Of a DNA stretch of 5,949 bases, positions 1 through 4,398 are shown piece by piece (position 1 is the stretch's first letter; each line of letters begins with the position of its first letter). Made by a program: the position numbers and the translations under genes. The DNA lies in assembly GCA_016278435.1 (NCBI GenBank), contig JADQBU010000104.1, positions 1-5,949 of the forward strand. The letters run 5' to 3'. This DNA comes from Halanaerobiales bacterium. Lineage in GTDB: Bacteria > Bacillota > Halanaerobiia > Halanaerobiales > JADQBU01. Below the pieces are notes generated by a model. That model was not told where the DNA came from, searched no databases, and saw only the letters and a program-made list of their open reading frames with translations.

Positions 1-337
1 TGCTCCAGAACACCTGGAACTGATGGTAGCAGATCCCTTCTCCTATCTGGACAGGGTTAAAAATGCCGGTGCTGTTTTTCTCGGGAACTATTCACCCGAA
101 CCCCTGGGGGATTATATGGCCGGTCCCAGCCACGTTCTTCCTACCGGGGGCACAGCCCGTTTTTCATCTCCACTGGGTGTAGATGATTTCCTCAAGAAAT
201 CAAGTATAATCTATTATCAAAAACAGGGATTAAAGGATCTGCAGGATGATATCTGCAGGCTGGCCGGGGAAGAAGGGTTATCGGCTCATGCAGCTGCAGT
301 TAAGATAAGATTTAGTGATAGTGCTCAGGATGTATAA
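1..337 (+). CDS. hisD: Histidinol dehydrogenase, C-terminal part (5' end outside window)
   Basis: Catalyses the last two steps of histidine synthesis in the cytoplasm: NAD-dependent oxidation of L-histidinol to histidinal and then to L-histidine, with a bound zinc. The frame is open from the left edge (first full codon at 2), so the gene begins upstream; an internal ATG at 23 is not the start. About 111 residues are visible of a family usually near 430. They begin with APEHLEL, whose Glu (8-10) and His (11-13) match the catalytic Glu-His pair of E. coli HisD (E326/H327). Next comes GDYMAGPSHVLPT, whose Asp (110-112) matches zinc ligand D360, and then GLSAHAAAV, whose His (287-289) matches zinc ligand H419. 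Other family blocks are GAVFLG and TARFSSPLGVDDF. The TAA stop is at 335-337. It is the first visible gene of the his operon, 94 nt before hisB. Identification is very secure. Confidence 0.97.
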   Translation, partial: APEHLELMVADPFSYLDRVKNAGAVFLGNYSPEPLGDYMAGPSHVLPTGGTARFSSPLGVDDFLKKSSIIYYQKQGLKDLQDDICRLAGEEGLSAHAAAVKIRFSDSAQDV

Positions 338-418
338 TCAAGTTGAGATGTTTAAATCAGTAGTTCAGTAGAAGTAATAATACGGAAAACTTTACTTATC
401 AATCGAAAAATTTTAAAT

Positions 419-424
419 AGGTGG
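419..424 (+). promoter_or_regulatory. Ribosome binding site deciding the hisB start
   Basis: AGGTGG lies 7 nt before the ATG at 432 but only 1 nt before the ATG at 426. The spacing favours 432. Starting there also gives the usual HisB beginning, in which a hydrophobic-basic stretch leads straight into ERKTRETEI. Confidence 0.65.
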
Positions 425-431
425 TATGAGT

Positions 432-1040
432 ATGATAAAATTAGAGAGAAAGACCAGAGAAACTGAGATTAATTTAAGTTTCAACTTATATGGTTCTGGT
501 AATTATAATATTGAGACCGGAGTTGGCTTTTTCGACCATATGCTCGAACTTATGGCCGGACACGGATTTTTTGATCTGGAATTGACGGTAAAAGGTGACC
601 TGGATGTAGACGCCCATCATACTGTAGAAGATACTGCCCTGGTTCTGGGACAGGCCCTGGCCGGGGAGCTGGGAGATAAAGCTGGTATCAAGCGTTTTGC
701 AGATGTAGTGATACCGATGGAGGAAAGCCTGGTTCTGGTTGCCATTGATATCAGCGGCCGTTCTTATTTCGCTCATGATCTGGAATTTACCACAGATAGA
801 CTGGGAGATTTTCCTATGGAACTTTTCACGGAATTTTTTAATTCCCTCTGCCGCAATGCCGGTTTAAACCTGCACTTTAGAATGTACAGGGGAGGGAATA
901 ATCACCACCTGATTGAGGCCTGTTTTAAGGGCTTTGGCCGGGTGCTGGATCAGGCAACAAAACAGGAGAAAAGGCTGGTGGGGAAACCACTTTCAACTAA
1001 AGGAATACTTGAGGGTGTTAAAAATGATAACAGTGATTGA
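432..1040 (+). CDS. hisB: Imidazoleglycerol-phosphate dehydratase
   Basis: Converts imidazole glycerol phosphate to imidazole acetol phosphate plus water using a di-manganese centre; the family forms large oligomers. The protein is 202 residues and monofunctional, without the N-terminal phosphatase domain of the E. coli type. Visible family motifs, numbered from the ATG at 432, are ERKTRETEI (5-13), GFFDHML (32-38), HGFFDLELTVKGDL (44-57), the metal-binding DAHHTVED (60-67), PMEES (95-99), ISGR (107-110), the second metal-binding GGNNHHLIEA (154-163), and the terminal STKGIL (188-193). A nine-residue tail after STKGIL is longer than in many homologues because the gene runs into hisH, which it overlaps by 17 nt, suggesting translational coupling. 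An in-frame ATG at 426 would add two residues but sits too close to the Shine-Dalgarno. It catalyses the step after HisF/HisH in the same operon. Confidence 0.96.
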   Translation: MIKLERKTRETEINLSFNLYGSGNYNIETGVGFFDHMLELMAGHGFFDLELTVKGDLDVDAHHTVEDTALVLGQALAGELGDKAGIKRFADVVIPMEESLVLVAIDISGRSYFAHDLEFTTDRLGDFPMELFTEFFNSLCRNAGLNLHFRMYRGGNNHHLIEACFKGFGRVLDQATKQEKRLVGKPLSTKGILEGVKNDNSD

Positions 1041-1647
1041 TTATGGGATTGGTAATTTGAAGAGTGTAGTTAAGGCCTTTGAGCATCTCGGGGTTCCTGT
1101 GAGATTGAGCTCAAAACCAGATGACCTTTTCCGGTCAGAAGGGATTGTCCTACCTGGGGTCGGGGCTTTTGGTGAAGGTATGAATTATTTAAGAAAGAAT
1201 AATCTGGATCAGGTAATAATTGATTTTATACATAAAGGGAAGCCCTTCCTGGGAATCTGTCTTGGTTTTCAGCTTTTATTTTCCAGTAGTGAGGAGGATA
1301 AGGAGATATCAGGCCTGGATTTGATTAAAGGGGAAGTGAAAAAATTTGATACACAAATTGTAAAAAAAGTACCTCATATCGGCTGGAACCGGGTCGAGTT
1401 AGTACAGGATGATCCTTTATTCCGGGATATTGTAGAACCGCGTTTTTTTTATTTTGTTCACAGTTATTTTGCCCAACCGGAGGAAGAAGAAGTGATAATA
1501 GGAAAAACTACTTATGGTTCTTATAATTTTGCCTCGGTGGTCAGGAAAGATAATATCTGGGGAATTCAGTGTCACCCCGAGAAAAGTAGTGATACCGGAC
1601 TGGCATTTCTCAAAAACTTCAGTGAGGTGGTCAATAAATGGAAATAA
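1024..1647 (+). CDS. hisH: Imidazole glycerol phosphate synthase, glutaminase subunit
   Basis: Class I glutamine amidotransferase that hydrolyses glutamine and passes ammonia to HisF, its partner in the cytoplasmic IGP synthase dimer. The open frame extends upstream to 913, but that extension lies inside hisB and is not family-like. The ATG at 1024 gives the canonical start MITVIDYGIGNL and has GAGGGTG (1011-1017) 6 nt upstream, so 207 residues are called. Motifs are VLPGVGAFGEGM (42-53), the nucleophile elbow FLGICLGFQLLF with catalytic Cys79, VPHIGWN, FYFVHSYFA, and GIQCHPEKS with His184 and Glu186 completing the triad. The usual GMQ after the Cys is GFQ here, a mild change. It overlaps hisB by 17 nt and hisA by 10 nt, consistent with coupled translation of the operon. 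A run of eight T at 1443-1450 encodes part of RFFYF and does not break the frame. Confidence 0.96.
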   Translation: MITVIDYGIGNLKSVVKAFEHLGVPVRLSSKPDDLFRSEGIVLPGVGAFGEGMNYLRKNNLDQVIIDFIHKGKPFLGICLGFQLLFSSSEEDKEISGLDLIKGEVKKFDTQIVKKVPHIGWNRVELVQDDPLFRDIVEPRFFYFVHSYFAQPEEEEVIIGKTTYGSYNFASVVRKDNIWGIQCHPEKSSDTGLAFLKNFSEVVNKWK

Positions 1648-2335
1648 TACCGGCAATTGATATTATAAATGGTAGATGTGTCAGACTGGTCCAGGGAAGG
1701 TTTGACCAGGAAGAGGTATTCAGTGATCAACCCCTGGAGATGGCCAGGCACTGGCAGCAGCAGGGAGCTCAACGTCTGCATGTTGTCGACCTCGATGGAG
1801 CACGAGAAGGCAGCCCGGTAAATGATAATCTGATTAAGGAGATCATATCAGTTCTGTCATACCGGTCCAGGTCGGCGGCGGTATCAGGGAAGATTTGATA
1901 ATTGAAGATTATCTGGGGGCCGGAGCAGACCGGGTTATCCTGGGAACTGCTGCCCTCAATAAACCTTCAATGCTAAAAAAAGCTATTGAGATCTTCGGAC
2001 CAGACCGGATCGTGGTTGGAATCGATGCCCGGGAGGGAAAGGCAGCAATCAAGGGTTGGCAGGAGACTACTGAATGGGATGTGAATGAGCTAATTACTGA
2101 TTTATGGAAAACCGGAGTCAGGATAATAATCTATACTGATATTAAAAGGGATGGAATGTTAAGTGGACCAGACCTTTCAGGCCTACAGCAGTTGTTACAA
2201 CTGAAAGGAATGGAGATTATTGCTTCTGGTGGGATATCATCCCGGGCTGATCTGGATTCTTTAGATGAGATAGGTATAAAGTCAGCAATTGTTGGTAAGG
2301 CGCTTTATACCGGCAAACTGAAACTGGGGGAATGA
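1638..2335 (+). pseudogene. hisA: HisA (ProFAR isomerase), frameshifted by one base near 1859
   Basis: HisA is the (beta-alpha)8-barrel isomerase converting ProFAR to PRFAR, the substrate of HisF/HisH. The start ATG at 1638 is well placed, with GAGGTGG (1624-1630) 7 nt upstream and a 10-nt overlap with hisH. The first 74 residues are normal (IPAIDIINGRCVRLVQG with catalytic Asp8; LHVVDLDGAREG), then the frame turns to nonsense and stops at TGA 1896-1898. The remainder is intact in the -1 frame and ends at 2335: PVQVGGGIRED, GADRVILGTAAL, VVGIDAREG with the second catalytic Asp (about 130), YTDIKRDGMLSGPDL, IASGGISS, and AIVGKALYTGK. Re-reading or restoring one A at 1859 gives SIPVQVGGGIR exactly and a 232-residue protein, near the family's usual 240. 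No good -1 slippery heptamer is visible. Whether this is a true lesion or a sequence error cannot be told here; family identity is secure. Confidence 0.9.
2326..2330 (+). promoter_or_regulatory. Ribosome binding site deciding the hisF start
   Basis: GGGGG at the end of hisA lies 7 nt before the ATG at 2338, but 1 nt before the ATG at 2332 that overlaps the hisA stop as ATGA. The spacing favours 2338. That start also gives MLTKRIIPCLDV, the standard HisF N-terminus with catalytic Asp at residue 11. The core is not a perfect AGGAGG. Confidence 0.5.
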
Positions 2336-2337
2336 AG

Positions 2338-3102
2338 ATGCTGACAAAGAGGATTATCCCCTGTCTTGATGTCAAGGATGGACGGGTGGTCAAGGGAATA
2401 AATTTTGTTAATCTCCGGGATGAGGGAGACCCGGTAGAACTGGCAGATTATTATAACCGGGAAGGAGCCGATGAACTGGTTTTTCTGGACATTACGGCCT
2501 CATTTGAGAAAAGAGATATAATGATAGATATTGTAAGGGAGACCGCAGCCCGGGTTTTTATACCTTTTACCATCGGAGGTGGTATCAGGTCGATTGGAGA
2601 TATGCGTCAATTACTTCTGGCCGGAGCAGATAAGGTCTCCATAAATTCAGCTGCTGTTAAAAATCCGGAATTAATTACAGAAGGGGCCCGGAAGTTCGGC
2701 AGTCAGTGCATAGTTGTAGCAGTTGATGCCAAAAGGAAAGGGAATAATAACTGGGAAGTTTACATCAATGGGGGTAGAAAACCGGTAGGGAAATCTGTTA
2801 TAGAATGGATAAGAGAAGCGGAAAGACTGGGGGCCGGGGAAATTCTGCTGACCAGTATGGATGCCGATGGTACAAAAGAAGGTTATGATCTGGAGCTTTT
2901 GTCCCGGGCTGCTGAGGAAGTATCAAAACCTGTCATTGCTTCAGGAGGAGCCGGTAAACCTTATCATCTCAGGGATGCTTTAAGTAAAGGGCAGGCTGAT
3001 GCGGTTCTGGCGGCCTCTATTTTTCATGAGAAGGAGTATTCAATATTACAGATAAAGCAGTACCTGGCCGGTCAGAATATTCCGGTAAGAATATTGACTT
3101 AA
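2338..3102 (+). CDS. hisF: Imidazole glycerol phosphate synthase, cyclase subunit
   Basis: The synthase barrel that uses ammonia from HisH to turn PRFAR into imidazole glycerol phosphate and AICAR, the latter returning to purine synthesis. With the start at 2338 the protein is 254 residues, the normal family length. It shows IIPCLDVKDGRVVKG with catalytic Asp11, GADELVFLDITAS (43-55), the phosphate-loop FTIGGGIRS (77-85), ADKVSINSAAVKNP (97-110), IVVAVDAKR with the second catalytic Asp130, LLTSMDADGTKEGYDLEL, and the second phosphate loop VIASGGAGKPYHL. An alternative ATG at 2332 adds two residues and overlaps the hisA stop, but sits badly against the Shine-Dalgarno. The gene lies 2 nt after hisA and 14 nt before hisIE, so it should be on the same transcript and partly coupled to hisA translation. 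The frame is intact throughout, in contrast to hisA. Confidence 0.97.
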   Translation: MLTKRIIPCLDVKDGRVVKGINFVNLRDEGDPVELADYYNREGADELVFLDITASFEKRDIMIDIVRETAARVFIPFTIGGGIRSIGDMRQLLLAGADKVSINSAAVKNPELITEGARKFGSQCIVVAVDAKRKGNNNWEVYINGGRKPVGKSVIEWIREAERLGAGEILLTSMDADGTKEGYDLELLSRAAEEVSKPVIASGGAGKPYHLRDALSKGQADAVLAASIFHEKEYSILQIKQYLAGQNIPVRILT

Positions 3103-3110
3103 AAGGAGGT
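3103..3110 (+). promoter_or_regulatory. Strong ribosome binding site for hisIE
   Basis: AAGGAGGT is an almost perfect complement of the 16S 3' end. It lies directly after the hisF stop and 6 nt before the hisIE ATG at 3117. It is the best Shine-Dalgarno of the his genes here, fitting a gene that does not overlap its upstream neighbour and so must load ribosomes independently. Confidence 0.85.
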
Positions 3111-3116
3111 TTTGGG

Positions 3117-3779
3117 ATGGATAAACTGGAAGAAATTATTGAAGAGATAAAATTTGATGAAAGGGGACTTATACCGACAGTAATTCAGGATTATATCAGT
3201 GGTCAGGTTTTAATGGTAGCTTACATGAACCGGGAATCCCTGACCAGAACCATTAAGGAAGGTCGGGCCTGTTTCTGGAGCCGCTCCCGACAGGAGTTAT
3301 GGACCAAGGGGGAGACTTCGGGAAACTACCAGTTAGTAGAGGAAATGAGTATAGATTGTGATAGTGATACCCTGCTTTTCAAGGTAAAATCGGCCGGACC
3401 GGCCTGTCACACAGGTCATACTAGCTGTTTTTACCGTGATTACTCACTGACTGAAGGAAAAATCCAGCAAAAAAGTAGACAGGAAGACACTTATCTAAAC
3501 TATATTTTCCTTAAGCAGTTATATGATATAATACTGGACAGACAGGAAAAAATGCCGGAAGGTTCCTATACTACTTATTTATTTACAGAGGGGATTGATA
3601 AGGTAGCCAAGAAGATGGGGGAAGAAACAGCAGAGGTGATTATTGCAGCCAAGAACGAGAACAGGAATGAGATAACCTATGAAACGGCTGATTTAATATA
3701 TCATCTACTGGTTCTGCTGGCTTTATATCAGATTACTCCAGGAGAGATAATAGCGGAACTGGAATCGCGGCACAAATAA
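3117..3779 (+). CDS. hisIE: Bifunctional phosphoribosyl-AMP cyclohydrolase / phosphoribosyl-ATP pyrophosphatase
   Basis: Performs two early steps of the pathway: removal of pyrophosphate from PRATP (HisE domain) and hydrolytic opening of the adenine ring of PRAMP to ProFAR (HisI domain). The protein is 220 residues. The HisI domain, about 1-110, shows GLIPTVIQDYISGQVLMVAYMN, FWSRSRQELWTKGETSGN, the metal-binding DCDSD (80-84; Asp80, 82, 84, with Cys81) and GPACHTG plus SCFYR (Cys97 and Cys104), the expected zinc and magnesium ligands. A linker of about 15 polar residues leads to the HisE domain (about 125-220), an all-helical MazG-like fold with KKMGEETAEVIIAAKN (Glu169, 170, 173) and ETADLIYHLLVLL (Glu189, Asp192) as likely metal ligands. 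Its product feeds HisA just upstream in the operon. It appears to be the last his gene; no clear terminator follows. Confidence 0.97.
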   Translation: MDKLEEIIEEIKFDERGLIPTVIQDYISGQVLMVAYMNRESLTRTIKEGRACFWSRSRQELWTKGETSGNYQLVEEMSIDCDSDTLLFKVKSAGPACHTGHTSCFYRDYSLTEGKIQQKSRQEDTYLNYIFLKQLYDIILDRQEKMPEGSYTTYLFTEGIDKVAKKMGEETAEVIIAAKNENRNEITYETADLIYHLLVLLALYQITPGEIIAELESRHK

Positions 3780-3840
3780 ATAATTTTTATATTTGCCTGA
3801 TATATACTGGAGAAACTCTAAAGAACTAAAATAAATAGAA

Positions 3841-3848
3841 AGGGAGGT
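3841..3848 (+). promoter_or_regulatory. Ribosome binding site of the TrmO-like gene
   Basis: AGGGAGGT precedes the ATG at 3858 by 9 nt, in an otherwise AT-rich spacer. It supports 3858 as the start. Confidence 0.75.
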
Positions 3849-3857
3849 TTTCTTTTT

Positions 3858-4253
3858 ATGTTTAAAATAGATCCTATTGGTTTTGTAGAATCAAGCTTTA
3901 AGGAATCGGCCCCACCGGAAGAGATGAGAAAACATCAAAGCACAATCGTTATCAAACCTGAATTAGCGGATGGATTATATAAAATAGAGAGAAATCAGTA
4001 TCTCCAGATAATTTTTTATTTTGATCAATCTGAAGGTTATAACTTAAAGGGACCGCGTTATCATGGTAAAGAAAGAGGTGTTTTTGCTTCCCGCAGCCCC
4101 CGCAGGCCCAATCCAATCGGTGTTACAACCGTTGAACTTATAAAGGTTGAGGGAAATAAATTAACTGTGGATGGTCTGGATGCCCTTGATGGTACCCCGG
4201 TAATCGACATTAAACCCTATGCTGATGTCATGGATAAACCTGCGGTTGATTGA
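3858..4253 (+). CDS. trmO: TsaA/TrmO-family (UPF0066) protein, probable SAM-dependent tRNA methyltransferase
   Basis: The family fold is a small SAM-binding beta-barrel dimer. The characterised E. coli member methylates N6 of t6A37 in a threonine tRNA, giving m6t6A. Seen here in 131 residues are an N-terminal IGFVESSF (7-14) and the signature GVFASRSPRRPNPIGVTTVEL (74-94), where family members usually have RSPFRPNPIG, followed by LTVDGLDALDGTPVIDIKPY (102-121). These blocks make family membership firm. The protein has only the barrel domain and ends shortly after DIKPY; E. coli TrmO has about 235 residues with an extra C-terminal domain. The tRNA substrate, and even tRNA methylation itself, is therefore inference for this short form. 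It lies 78 nt after hisIE with no clear terminator between, so read-through from the his operon is possible. There is no obvious functional link to histidine synthesis. Confidence 0.85.
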   Translation: MFKIDPIGFVESSFKESAPPEEMRKHQSTIVIKPELADGLYKIERNQYLQIIFYFDQSEGYNLKGPRYHGKERGVFASRSPRRPNPIGVTTVELIKVEGNKLTVDGLDALDGTPVIDIKPYADVMDKPAVD

Positions 4254-4269
4254 AACTATTTTTCAATCA
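4247..4269 (+). terminator. Perfect 9-bp stem-loop over the trmO stop codon, weak terminator candidate
   Basis: TGATTGAAA (4247-4255) and TTTCAATCA (4261-4269) are exact inverted repeats around a five-base loop CTATT. The 5' arm includes the trmO stop TGA. The stem is AT-rich and the following bases (TATTCCTG) are not a proper T tract, so as an intrinsic terminator it would be weak. It could instead protect the 3' end of the mRNA. Confidence 0.35.
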
Positions 4270-4271
4270 TA

Positions 4272-4316
4272 TTCCTGACCAGCAGATTTGTTACCTGGTT
4301 TAAACTGGTTTAGGAA
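4272..4316 (+). other. Potential long stem-loop in the trmO-pcrA spacer
   Basis: TTCCT (4272-4276) and ACCAG (4278-4282) can pair with CTGGT (4305-4309) and AGGAA (4312-4316), giving 10 bp broken by a small internal loop, with a 22-nt apical loop. A second CTGGT at 4295-4299 offers a competing partner for ACCAG, so two folds are possible. No function is recognised. Confidence 0.35.
4295..4312 (+). repeat. Tandem 8-bp direct repeat CTGGTTTA
   Basis: CTGGTTTA occurs at 4295-4302 and again at 4305-4312, separated by AA, so the repeat period is 10 bp (one helical turn). Within it lies the palindrome GTTTAAAC (4298-4305). It could be a binding site upstream of pcrA or simply part of the stem-loop structure. 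Confidence 0.4.
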
Positions 4317-4320
4317 ATAA

Positions 4321-4355
4321 AAAGGTGAAAGAAGGCAGGAGTCCTGTCCACCTTT
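4321..4355 (+). terminator. Interrupted stem-loop, terminator-like; the T tract is better on the minus strand
   Basis: AAAGGTG (4321-4327) pairs with CACCTTT (4349-4355), and inside it CAGG (4336-4339) pairs with CCTG (4343-4346) around AGT. The two helices are separated by an unpaired purine-rich strand. On the + strand only TTTAT ends the stem. On the minus strand the stem is followed by TTTTTATT, a better terminator tail, although no minus-strand gene is seen in the window. Confidence 0.35.
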
Positions 4356-4384
4356 ATCGAAATATATATGTTGGACTTTTAAAT

Positions 4385-4390
4385 GAGGAG
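4385..4390 (+). promoter_or_regulatory. Ribosome binding site supporting the GTG start of pcrA
   Basis: GAGGAG lies 8 nt before the GTG at 4399. It is 17 nt before the first in-frame ATG at 4408, too far for normal initiation. An in-frame GTG at 4390 overlaps the Shine-Dalgarno and is excluded. A stop codon TGA in the same frame at 4384-4386 bounds the gene upstream. Confidence 0.65.
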
Positions 4391-4398
4391 TGATTGCA

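Noticed and set aside
391..418. Promoter TTTACT / TTAAAT before hisB
   Set aside because: Each box matches only 4 of 6, and transcription would begin at about the start codon, leaving no room for the ribosome binding site.
486..776. Minus-strand open frame of 96 codons
   Set aside because: A shadow of hisB: it lies fully within a clear conserved gene, has no recognisable motifs and no sensible ribosome binding context.
913..1023. 37-codon upstream extension of the HisH frame
   Set aside because: It lies inside hisB and its translation is unlike any HisH N-terminus. The ATG at 1024 has a well-spaced Shine-Dalgarno and the canonical MITVIDYGIGNL start.
1443..1450. Run of eight T in hisH as a phase-variation tract
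   Set aside because: The frame is intact and the run encodes family-appropriate FF residues. One eight-base tract in a biosynthetic gene is not evidence of phase variation.
1417..1781. Two overlapping minus-strand open frames across the hisH/hisA junction
   Set aside because: They oppose well-conserved hisH and hisA sequence, and their translations are low-complexity and unlike any family known to me.
1857..1896. Programmed -1 ribosomal frameshift as the explanation of the hisA break
   Set aside because: No X XXY YYZ slippery heptamer in the correct phase is visible at 1857-1861. Slipping later, for example near GGG AAG at 1887-1892, would leave non-family residues in strand 3. Programmed frameshifting is also not an established feature of hisA as far as I know.
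3769..3797. Possible terminator after hisIE (GGC..AAATA pairing with TATTTGCC)
   Set aside because: The stem is AT-rich with a two-base bulge, overlaps the hisIE stop codon, and is followed by CTGATATA, not a T tract.
3793..3832. Promoter for the TrmO-like gene (TTGCCT, TAAAAT)
   Set aside because: The candidate boxes are poorly spaced for one another. In AT-rich DNA such matches are expected by chance, so I cannot support a promoter.
4361..4376. TATATATG/TTGGAC as promoter elements for pcrA
   Set aside because: The order and spacing are wrong for a -35/-10 pair, and no matching partner box is present.
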